Program-made: the position numbers and the translations under genes
Notes under the pieces: model-generated
What the model was told of the DNA's origin: nothing
Seen by the model: only the letters and a program-made list of their open reading frames with translations
Database searches by the model: none
Shown: positions 57,250 to 64,000 of the stretch, piece after piece
Layout of the letters: every line of letters starts with the position of its first letter
Position numbering within the stretch: the first letter of the stretch is position 1
NCBI RefSeq assembly: GCF_010093185.1
Contig: NZ_PDWL01000017.1
Span: 31,739-95,738 of the forward strand
DNA: 64,000 bases
Direction: 5' to 3'
From: Pseudoxanthomonas jiangsuensis
Lineage (GTDB): Bacteria; Pseudomonadota; Gammaproteobacteria; Xanthomonadales; Xanthomonadaceae

Positions 57250-58905
57250 TTAAGTCGCTACGACTTCATCTGGGGCTGAAGATTGTTTGGCGTCGGTTCG
57301 TTGAGCGCGTCGAGAACACCCTTGATTCAGATAGTGGCAAATACGCCAAATGTGATTCGCATTTCGTTCAATCCAGCGGAAGTTGTCAGTGAGCTGGAGA
57401 GTGATTCGAGCAGCACCCTCCGATGAGGCTTCACCTTCTTGTAGCGCCGCGTGGCGCATCTCCAGAGAGCGTGCTGATAGAAAACGGGCGTGACTTTCAA
57501 TTGACTCCAAGTCGCCCTCAATGCCGCGGCGCTCTACCCCGCGACGAGCCAACTGAATCATTTCTTGGCTGCTCTTCAGCGCCCACAAATAGTCTGAGGT
57601 GGCTAGGACGACGCGAGCTTGCGCGAGTTCACTCAGGCGGCCTCTAAAGCGAATCAAATGATCGATCGCATGCAGCTGCGCGACACGTTGAGCCGCAGGT
57701 ATCGTGTCCGCAGCAGGCAACTCGATGCGGGTGACGAAGCTGTATATGTCATCCAAAGGAAGTATTGCTGCTTGGAGTCTTCCTTTGTGTGTCGTGGTGG
57801 ATTGGCCAAGAAGCATCTCTTCGAACATGTTAAGCAGCCCGGACATGGCCTGCTCCAGCGCGCGTTGGGAGGCCTCAAGTGCCACTGCGGGAATAGCTAA
57901 CAAGGAGGCATCCAGGAGCTGAGTGGTGGCTTCGCCATGAGCGGGGAGAATGCGCTCGATGAGCCGAGAAAACTGCGCCGCGAACGGCAAAAAAAGCAAC
58001 ACCCCAACGGAGATGAACATCGTGTGGAACGCAGCGAGGCTGGTGGTGCCAGCGTCAAGCCCTGCGCGCACTTCCAACATGGCGATGATCCGGAGGAAAG
58101 CCGGAAGTAGCACGATGGCAATGGTGCCAGTGGCGGTATTGAATAAGACATAAGCCAATGCTGTCCGTCTGGCGTGTATCGTTCCGCCTGCAGTCACCAC
58201 GATGCCGGTCAACGTGGTGCCGATCGCTGCCCCCACGACCACGGCGGCGGCTTGGTCGAAGTTGATCACTTGCGCGTGCAGTGCGGTGAGCGTGGTGGCA
58301 ATGGCTGCTGTTGAAGACTGGAGGATGGCGGTTAGTGCCAATCCAACGAGCATCGTGATAACGGTGGCCCAGAAGCCGCCACTTGGCAGTGAGGTGAAGT
58401 CGAACACCTGGGCTGCGCCGTGCATGCCATGTTGAAGGATTTCCAGCCCCAGAAACATGAGTCCAAAGCCCGTCATCGCAATGCCGAGATCGGCAAGGCG
58501 TCCTTTCGCAAGCAGCTTGACTAAGGCCCCGATGCCGATAAGCGGGAGGGTGTGGAACCCCAGATTGACCTTCAGGCCCAGGGTGGCCACGATCCATCCG
58601 GTGGCCGTGTTCCCGAGACTCGCCCCAATGAGCACGCCAATGGCCTGTGAAAAGCTGATTAGCCCAGCGCTGACGAAGCCGATCAGGGTGACGGTTGTGG
58701 CCGTCGATGACTGCACCGCTATGGTGGCCAGCGTGCCTGAAACGAAGGCTTTTGTTGGCGTTCCGGTAAAGTGCGCCAACGCATGCTTCATGGTTGAGCC
58801 GCCGAAGGCCACCAAGCCTTGCGAAAGCAGCAGCATCCCTATCAGGAATAGGCCAAGCCCCCCCAGAAACGGGTAGGCAACGTCCTGGAGATTCGCAAGC
58901 GTCAC
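57250..58905 (-). CDS. Na+/phosphate cotransporter family protein (NptA/YjbB type)
   Basis: 551 residues: an inverted-repeat membrane domain with the two QSS motifs (TIAVQSSTATTVTLIG and LTAILQSSTAAIATTLTAL), which form the phosphate/Na+ site, and GNTATGW and GAAIGTTLTG. A C-terminal PhoU-like helical domain runs from about residue 340 to the end (LLGQSTTTHKGRLQAAILPLDDIYSFVTR, FRWIERNANHIWRICHYLNQG). It starts at GTG (58905). Less GC-rich than the left half of the window. Likely exports or imports phosphate at the inner membrane. Confidence 0.88.
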   Translation of the reverse strand: MTLANLQDVAYPFLGGLGLFLIGMLLLSQGLVAFGGSTMKHALAHFTGTPTKAFVSGTLATIAVQSSTATTVTLIGFVSAGLISFSQAIGVLIGASLGNTATGWIVATLGLKVNLGFHTLPLIGIGALVKLLAKGRLADLGIAMTGFGLMFLGLEILQHGMHGAAQVFDFTSLPSGGFWATVITMLVGLALTAILQSSTAAIATTLTALHAQVINFDQAAAVVVGAAIGTTLTGIVVTAGGTIHARRTALAYVLFNTATGTIAIVLLPAFLRIIAMLEVRAGLDAGTTSLAAFHTMFISVGVLLFLPFAAQFSRLIERILPAHGEATTQLLDASLLAIPAVALEASQRALEQAMSGLLNMFEEMLLGQSTTTHKGRLQAAILPLDDIYSFVTRIELPAADTIPAAQRVAQLHAIDHLIRFRGRLSELAQARVVLATSDYLWALKSSQEMIQLARRGVERRGIEGDLESIESHARFLSARSLEMRHAALQEGEASSEGAARITLQLTDNFRWIERNANHIWRICHYLNQGCSRRAQRTDAKQSSAPDEVVAT

Positions 58906-59010
58906 AATGCTCGGCGCCCAGAGTCAAGCATCCCAACGCTCACCGGTTGATCAAGCCGGCGCGAACACGGACGCGGCGATGCATGCTGTAGTGCCCCTGT
59001 GAAGCGCAGA

Positions 59011-59781
59011 TCAATTGAGCAAGTGATAGCCGCCATCGACGTACATCGTCATGCCGGTGATCGACTTGGCGTGGTCGCTGGCAAGGAATGCACAGAGGGG
59101 GCCCACATCGTCGATGGTCAGTGGCGCCCGCAACGGGGCGCGTTGGCCGTAGTCGGTGAGCAGGGCAGGGAACTCCGCAAGTCCCGAAGCGGCGCGCGTT
59201 GCGATCGGGCCGGGCGAAATGGTGTTCACGCGAATTGAGGAGGGGCCGAGCTCGGCGGCGCAATAGCGAACGGCGGATTCCAAGGCTGCCTTGACTGGCC
59301 CCATCAGGCCATAGTGCGGAACGACCTCCTGCGCGCCGAGGAAGCTCATGGTCATGAGGCTGCCGCCGTCGGTCATCAACGGTTCTGCTGACCGAGCGAT
59401 CCGTAGGAAGGAGTGGCAGGAAACATCCATGGCGGTCAGGAAGCCGTCGCGCGAGCAATCGACCACGCGACCGTGCAGATCCTGCTTCGGAGCGAAGGCG
59501 ATGGAGTGGAGCAGGAAGTCGAGCCGTCCCCATTGGCGCGCTACGGCGTCGAACACCAACTCCAGCTGCGCATCGTCGGCTACATCCAGCGGCAAACGAA
59601 TATCGGCATCGATGGATTCCAGCAGAGGTTCGACATGAGGCCGGGCCTTGTCACTCTGCCAAGTACCCCCAAGCGTGGCACCTGCCTGGCGAAGGGCCTT
59701 CGCGCAGGCCCAAGCAATGCTCTGGTCGTTGGCGATACCGATGACCAGCCCTTTCTTTCCTTTCAGCATCTCGTTGGTCAT
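59011..59781 (-). CDS. fabI: enoyl-[acyl-carrier-protein] reductase, FabI-like SDR
   Basis: 256 residues: an NAD-binding start GKKGLVIGIANDQSIAWACAKAL, DVADDAQLELVFD, FLLHSIAFAPKQDLHG and the catalytic YGLMGPVK with Y157 and K164. The other FabI tyrosine (E. coli Y146) is F147 here (MSFLGAQ). C-terminal DVGPLCAFLASDHAKSITGMTMYVDGG. Because it ends an lpxR-ackA-phaC-fabI operon, it may be a specialised copy rather than the housekeeping enzyme. It starts one base past the phaC stop. Confidence 0.87.
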   Translation of the reverse strand: MTNEMLKGKKGLVIGIANDQSIAWACAKALRQAGATLGGTWQSDKARPHVEPLLESIDADIRLPLDVADDAQLELVFDAVARQWGRLDFLLHSIAFAPKQDLHGRVVDCSRDGFLTAMDVSCHSFLRIARSAEPLMTDGGSLMTMSFLGAQEVVPHYGLMGPVKAALESAVRYCAAELGPSSIRVNTISPGPIATRAASGLAEFPALLTDYGQRAPLRAPLTIDDVGPLCAFLASDHAKSITGMTMYVDGGYHLLN

Positions 59782-59782
59782 G

Positions 59783-61531
59783 TCAGCAGGCCTTCAGTAC
59801 ATAGGTGCCGGGCGCATTGCAAAGCGGCGGGTGGCGTTTCCCGCCCAAAGCGACGCGACTAGATTTCATTGGAGGGCCGGAATGCTCGTTCAGCCATGCG
59901 ACCCAGGATGACCACCACGATCCTTCGTGGCGACCTGCCGTTTCGAGCCACTCATCCGGGGCCAGGTAACGCTCGCCCTGCTGGCGGGTATGCAGCCGGT
60001 AGTGCCGGCGCGGTCTGCCCGGTTCGCTGACAATGCCCGCGTTGTGCCCACCATTGGTCAAGGCGAAGGTGATCTCGGCGGGCGAAAAGAGGTGGATCTT
60101 GAACACCGATCGCCATGGCGCAACGTGGTCGGTCGTGGTGCCCACGCAGAAGATCGGCACGGTGATGTCGCCCAGCGAAATGGAACGGCCACGGACGAGG
60201 TAGCGACCACCGCTAAGGTCGTTGTAGAGGTACATGCGTCGCAAGTATTGCGAGTGCATTGCCGCGGGCATGTTGGTGCCATCAGCGTTCCAGGCCATCA
60301 GATCGTTCATCGGCCGGCGGTCGCCCAGTAGGTATTCCTGGGTCAGCCTGGACCAGACCATGTCGTAGGAGCGCAGCATCTGGAACGCGCCTCCCATCTG
60401 GTCTGCGCGCAGGTAGCCGGTCTCCTCCATCTGCGCTTCGAGCAGGGCGATCTGGCTCTCGTTGATGAATAGGCTCAGGTCGCCGGGCTCGCTGAAATCC
60501 GTTTGCGCCGCCAGCAGGGTCACGGAGGCAAGCCGATCATCGCCGTCGCGCGCGAGGGCGGCGGCGGCAATCGAGAGCAGCGTGCCGCCCAGACAGTAGC
60601 CGGCGGCATGGATGCGTTGTTTAGGGACGATGGCGTTGATGGCAGCAAGCGCCTCGTCGATGCCCTGCGCCAGGTAGTCGTCCATTCCCAAATGGCGATC
60701 CTCTTTGCCCGGGTTGTTCCATGAGATGCAGAACACGGTATGGCCTTGCTCGACCAGGTACTTGATGAGCGAGTTCTGCGGCGACAGGTCGAGGATGTAG
60801 TACTTCATGATCCAAGCCGGCACGATGAGGATCGGCTCGGGATGGACGTCGGGCGTGCTGGGCGCGTACTGGATGAGCTCGATCAGCGCATTGCGGTACA
60901 CCACCTTGCCGGGGGTGATGGCGAGATTCTGGCCGACCTTGAAGTCTTCCAGTCCTGCAGGCACCTCACCGGCGAGCCGTCGCATCGTGTCGTCGATCAG
61001 GTAGCTCATGCCGCGCGCCAGGTTGTTGCCTTCTTCGGCGCGCGTGCGCTCCAGCACCTGCGGGTTAAGCAGGGGAAAGTGGGTGGGTGACATCGCCTCG
61101 AGCCATTGCCGGGCTGCGAACTGCACGAACTTCTGGTGCCCGGAGTCCACTCCCCACACGCCCTGCGTGGCCTGATCCCACCAGTGCGTTTGCATCTCGA
61201 ACGATTGGCGCAACAGGCTGAAGGGGTACTGGCCCCAGGCAGGATCGCTGAAGCGCCGATCATCGGTCGCCGGCAACTCGGGCGGGGTGTTCCCTTCGGC
61301 CAGGCTGTCCAAGCTGTCACGCAGATGGGCCATCATTTGCTCGAACTGGCGTTGGGCAAGTTGCAGCAAGTCGGCCCGCTTGTGCGGACTGACGGCGAGG
61401 TGGCTGGCCCAGTCGGTCCACGCCATCAGGGCAGACTCGGGCGACAGATGCGACCATGCCTTCGCCCAGGCCGCATGGGTGGCGTTATCGGGATCGCCCG
61501 CCGGTTTGTCGTTCGTGTTGTCGTTGCTCAT
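59783..61531 (-). CDS. phaC: poly(3-hydroxyalkanoate) synthase PhaC
   Basis: 582 residues of a class I-like PHA synthase: N-terminal domain (FSLLRQSFEMQTHWWDQATQGV, ARQWLEAMSPTHFPLLNPQVLERT) and alpha/beta core with LIVPAWIMKYYILDLSPQNSLIKYL. The lipase-like box is AAGYCLGGTLLS with catalytic C313, with Asp in GTTTDHVAPW and His in NGGHNAGIV. It polymerises hydroxyacyl-CoA. I start at 61531 (MSNDNTND); an in-frame ATG at 61612 overlaps the acetate kinase stop (TGATG) and would add 27 residues. No phaA/phaB nearby, so monomers come from elsewhere. Confidence 0.92.
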   Translation of the reverse strand: MSNDNTNDKPAGDPDNATHAAWAKAWSHLSPESALMAWTDWASHLAVSPHKRADLLQLAQRQFEQMMAHLRDSLDSLAEGNTPPELPATDDRRFSDPAWGQYPFSLLRQSFEMQTHWWDQATQGVWGVDSGHQKFVQFAARQWLEAMSPTHFPLLNPQVLERTRAEEGNNLARGMSYLIDDTMRRLAGEVPAGLEDFKVGQNLAITPGKVVYRNALIELIQYAPSTPDVHPEPILIVPAWIMKYYILDLSPQNSLIKYLVEQGHTVFCISWNNPGKEDRHLGMDDYLAQGIDEALAAINAIVPKQRIHAAGYCLGGTLLSIAAAALARDGDDRLASVTLLAAQTDFSEPGDLSLFINESQIALLEAQMEETGYLRADQMGGAFQMLRSYDMVWSRLTQEYLLGDRRPMNDLMAWNADGTNMPAAMHSQYLRRMYLYNDLSGGRYLVRGRSISLGDITVPIFCVGTTTDHVAPWRSVFKIHLFSPAEITFALTNGGHNAGIVSEPGRPRRHYRLHTRQQGERYLAPDEWLETAGRHEGSWWSSWVAWLNEHSGPPMKSSRVALGGKRHPPLCNAPGTYVLKAC

Positions 61532-61611
61532 GCGCGTATCCAGGTATTCGAATGCGTGTCCGGAGGGCGCTACGCCCGGCTTGTGCCGCGCGTGCGCGGC
61601 TGCGGTGGGCA

Positions 61612-62832
61612 TCAGGCGTGTGCCCTGACGGAGGTCGCGGCGAATAGCAGGCGCTGCGCATAGGTCGCGGCGATCCATTCCTCGTTGGTCGGCTCCACGC
61701 CGACGACGACTCGGCTGTCCGCCGCGGAAATGACGGCGGCATTGGCCTCGTTGGCGGCGGCATCCAGGCTTACACCCAGGAACCCCAACGCAGCGCACAC
61801 ACGCTGGCGGATCTCGCCGCTGTGCTCGCCGACACCCGCGGTAAAGACAAGAAGGTCGAGCCCTCCGAGCACGGCGACAAGTGCACCGATCTCGCGCACG
61901 ATACGACGCACGTAAAGCTCCAAGGCGTCGCGGGCCCGGTCGGCGCCTTCGTCGCCATCGTCTTCGCGGTCCAGCAGCACGCGTGGCTCGGAGGACAGGC
62001 CCGACACGCCCAGCAGTCCGGATTGGTGGTAAAGGATGTCGCCGACTTCCGCGACGGAGAGCTTCTCGATCTCCATCAGATAAAGCACCGCGCCTGGATC
62101 CAGTGCACCGGTACGTGTCCCCATCATCAGGCCATCCAGGGCGGAGAAACCCATCGTGGTGGCCACGCTCTTCAGGCCTCGCATGGCACACAGGCTGGCA
62201 CCGCTACCCAGGTGGGCCACGAGGGTGCGTCCCTGGGCCACTGCGCCATGCCGTTCCGGCAGCGCGGACGCCATGTACGCATAGGAGAGGCCGTGGAAGC
62301 CGTAACGCCGCAATCCGCGTTCCCACGCGGCATGCGGCAGCGGCAGCATCTGTTCAACCTTGGGCAGGGTGTGATGGAAGGCGGTGTCGAAGCAGGCGAT
62401 CTGCACGACCTCGGGCCTCTGCTGCAGCAGGATGTCCATTGCTTCGAGCGCGAACGGCTGGTGCAGCGGCGCAAGCGGGATGAGCTGGCGCAGTTCGGCG
62501 ACGATCACGGCGTCCACGCGCACGGGTTCGACGTAGCGGTTCGCCCCGTGCACCACGCGATGCGCGACGGCGGCCAGGCGCCGGCCCGCCATGCGGGCAT
62601 CGATGCGCTCGCCGATCAGCGCCAGCGCGGCGTGATAAGGTTGGGCGGCATCGAGCACGACGGAGAACGGCGGTACCCCGGTTTCGCCGAACGTCGCGTG
62701 CGCACTGCCGATGCCCTGCACCTTGCCATTCCACAAGGGGGTACGCGAAAGCGGATCGCTCGACGCGTCGAACACCGCGAACTTGATGCTGGAAGAACCG
62801 CAATTGAGGACGAGCAGCAACGTCTGGGTCAT
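61612..62832 (-). CDS. ackA: acetate kinase
   Basis: 406 residues of the ASKHA fold: LVLNCGSSSIKFAVFD (N-terminal signature with N10), VAHRVVHGANRY, PLAPLHQPF, CFDTAFHHTLP, YGFHGLSYAYM, VAHLGSGASL, GLMMGTRTGALDPG, FTAGVGEHSGEIR and PTNEEWIA. All catalytic positions (Asn, both Arg, His, Asp, Glu) are present. It interconverts acetyl phosphate plus ADP and acetate plus ATP. No pta gene is in view. It starts 19 bases after the LpxR-like gene and is followed by phaC. Confidence 0.94.
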   Translation of the reverse strand: MTQTLLLVLNCGSSSIKFAVFDASSDPLSRTPLWNGKVQGIGSAHATFGETGVPPFSVVLDAAQPYHAALALIGERIDARMAGRRLAAVAHRVVHGANRYVEPVRVDAVIVAELRQLIPLAPLHQPFALEAMDILLQQRPEVVQIACFDTAFHHTLPKVEQMLPLPHAAWERGLRRYGFHGLSYAYMASALPERHGAVAQGRTLVAHLGSGASLCAMRGLKSVATTMGFSALDGLMMGTRTGALDPGAVLYLMEIEKLSVAEVGDILYHQSGLLGVSGLSSEPRVLLDREDDGDEGADRARDALELYVRRIVREIGALVAVLGGLDLLVFTAGVGEHSGEIRQRVCAALGFLGVSLDAAANEANAAVISAADSRVVVGVEPTNEEWIAATYAQRLLFAATSVRAHA

Positions 62833-62851
62833 GGGAGGTGTCCTGCGCGGG

Positions 62852-63970
62852 TCAGAATTTTCGGCCGATCGTGAAGCTGCCCAACGTGGGGCGGCTGCGT
62901 TGGCCGTCGAACTCGCGCGAGCGGTGGTAGCGGGCGAAGGCGAAACGCCAGTGTCCGCGCGTGACGGCGATGCCGTAACCGATGTCGGCTACGAAAGGAC
63001 GCTTGTCGACGCTGTGGCTGGAGCGGAACGTGTTGCCGTCCAGGGTGATGTCGCGCAGCACCCAACGCGTATCCACCGCGACGAACAGATGGCCCAGCCA
63101 GCGCTTGTCCTCTTGCACGATGAGGGGCGCGGTGTTCTCGCCGGCGGGGCGCAACGGTGCGGTGCCGAAGTCGTCTGGAAGCCGGAGGCCGAAGCGCAAT
63201 TCCATGCCGGTGTTCGCGTAGGTGGCGAAGTTGCCCAGGCTGCCGCCCCAATGGGAGATGGCGTCCCAGCGCCATTCGCCCGCAGGTTCACCGTATGCAA
63301 ACCGCGTGCGCCGTTCATGGATGAACTGCACCACCGGCTCATTGTGCAGTTGGTTGTCCCAGCCATTGAAGCGATCCGTACCGATGATGTCGTGCCACCA
63401 GTTCTGTACTTCACCGGCCTTGGCCGCCGGGCCCACCACGCCCACGCGCAGCTGGGACGTACGCAGGCGATCCTCCTTGCGCGCGTTGTAGCCGATGCTG
63501 AGCATCACGGCCCCTGCGTAGGGCCGGTCCTCGGCGATCAGCTCACGCGGTTCCCGCTCGTTGGGGGTGTACATCATCTGTCCCAGCCCCATGGTCATGT
63601 TCAGTTCGTCGAAGCCGCTCGGCTGGAGCAGGGACAGGTGTCGATTCAGGCGCTTCGCCAAGGCTGGTAGGCAGGGATCATCGGTGTAGTCCACCAGGTT
63701 GGGCGACACCAGGGTCACGAGGAACCCGTTGGAGTAACCCTGGTCCTGGCCCAGGCCGCCGAACAGGTCGTTGTCGATGCGCACGTTGAGGGTGGATTCG
63801 GTCTTGAACCGCTCCGGGCCGCCGCAGCCATCATCTGCGCGTGCAGCACCCGCGTGCGCGATGCCCAGTGCCATGAGCATGTTCATCGCGCAGGCGCGCA
63901 TCTGTCGCCGTGGCGCGCGCGCCGGCGGGGCGGAAGAGAGAGTTGGCAGCCGGGCCGGTGTCGTGTCCAT
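62852..63970 (-). CDS. LpxR-family outer-membrane protein (lipid A 3'-O-deacylase-like)
   Basis: 372 residues. A signal-like stretch (MNMLMALGIAHAGAARADDG) is followed by the DUF2219/LpxR barrel: LNVRIDNDLFGGLGQDQGYSNGF, MGLGQMMYTPNERE, AEDRPYAGAVMLSIGY, NWWHDIIGTDRFNGWDNQLHNEP, and a C-terminal Phe (GSFTIGRKF). In LpxR the N, D and following residues near the start bind Ca2+ for deacylation of lipid A. The N-terminus is uncertain: MDTTPARLP at 63970 gives a 45-residue lead, while ATG at 63901 gives a more usual signal. First gene of the lpxR-ackA-phaC-fabI unit. Confidence 0.85.
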   Translation of the reverse strand: MDTTPARLPTLSSAPPARAPRRQMRACAMNMLMALGIAHAGAARADDGCGGPERFKTESTLNVRIDNDLFGGLGQDQGYSNGFLVTLVSPNLVDYTDDPCLPALAKRLNRHLSLLQPSGFDELNMTMGLGQMMYTPNEREPRELIAEDRPYAGAVMLSIGYNARKEDRLRTSQLRVGVVGPAAKAGEVQNWWHDIIGTDRFNGWDNQLHNEPVVQFIHERRTRFAYGEPAGEWRWDAISHWGGSLGNFATYANTGMELRFGLRLPDDFGTAPLRPAGENTAPLIVQEDKRWLGHLFVAVDTRWVLRDITLDGNTFRSSHSVDKRPFVADIGYGIAVTRGHWRFAFARYHRSREFDGQRSRPTLGSFTIGRKF

Positions 63971-64000
63971 GAAGTTCCGGGGGTGTAGGAAGGGGGCGGG

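Noticed and set aside
1..64000. CRISPR array, rRNA or complete tRNA gene
   Set aside because: No regularly spaced repeats beyond the short tandem at 27135-27184, and no rRNA or tRNA sequence recognised on either strand.

Overview
The window is about 64 kb of very GC-rich DNA with tightly packed, often 4-base-overlapping genes. Protein families, codon use and gene neighbourhoods suggest a gammaproteobacterium of the Xanthomonadaceae type (Luteimonas/Lysobacter/Pseudoxanthomonas-like). This is an inference from gene content only. The first 48.6 kb is an anaerobic and nitrogen-oxide respiration region. It encodes an [4Fe-4S] FNR/ANR regulator, and I see ten FNR-type boxes (TTGAY-N4-RTCAA-like) in front of transcription units on both strands. 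Most lie so that a -10-like hexamer falls where a class II FNR promoter needs it.

Layout. 1-3.1 kb: nadB (cut by the window edge), nadA and a chorismate mutase-UbiT fusion, driven by an FNR box. 3.1-6.5 kb: DUF2249 protein, NnrS-like membrane protein and DGC-domain protein, diverging from an outer-membrane porin. 6.6-9.5 kb: class III ribonucleotide reductase in which the glycyl-radical domain is a separate 65-residue gene, plus nrdG. 9.6-15.4 kb: RIO kinase, RluF-type pseudouridine synthase and a four-gene cluster (DUF3348, MotA/TolQ-like DUF802 protein, MotB-like OmpA protein, DUF2894) that looks like a proton-driven membrane motor. 15.4-25.1 kb: NnrS, SirB2-like and small Cys-rich proteins, a chemoreceptor, quinol nitric oxide reductase (norZ), fnr and hemN. 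25.2-35.7 kb: nitrate assimilation (nasT-nasS; nitrate transporter, GNAT, nirB, nirD, nasA, cobA) behind a sigma-54/NtrC promoter and an ANTAR antitermination leader. 35.7-40.6 kb: periplasmic nitrate reductase napEFDABC. 40.6-42.5 kb: a deletion scar joining a truncated HMG-CoA lyase to a truncated PaiB-esterase gene. 42.5-48.65 kb: a seven-gene leftward FNR-box operon (ABC importer, CopD-like protein, TonB receptor, group III truncated haemoglobin, cupin).

From about 48.9 kb the base composition drops and the content becomes accessory: an Abi_C-type protein, a TerB-like/BRCT protein, a zinc-hook AAA ATPase, a helicase remnant cut by an IS3-family element, a TPR-like remnant, a TetR regulator and a Na/Pi cotransporter. 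This resembles a decayed defence island. The last 5 kb is a leftward operon of LpxR-like outer-membrane protein, acetate kinase, PHA synthase and enoyl-ACP reductase.

How it fits together. FNR would switch on anaerobic dNTP synthesis (NrdD/NrdG), O2-independent haem synthesis (HemN), NAD synthesis (NadA/NadB), O2-independent ubiquinone synthesis (UbiT), NO removal (NorZ, NnrS), a chemoreceptor and a high-affinity uptake system. Nitrate is handled by Nap in the periplasm and by the Nas/Nir pathway in the cytoplasm. No nitrite reductase to NO (nirS/nirK), nosZ or narGHI lies in this window.
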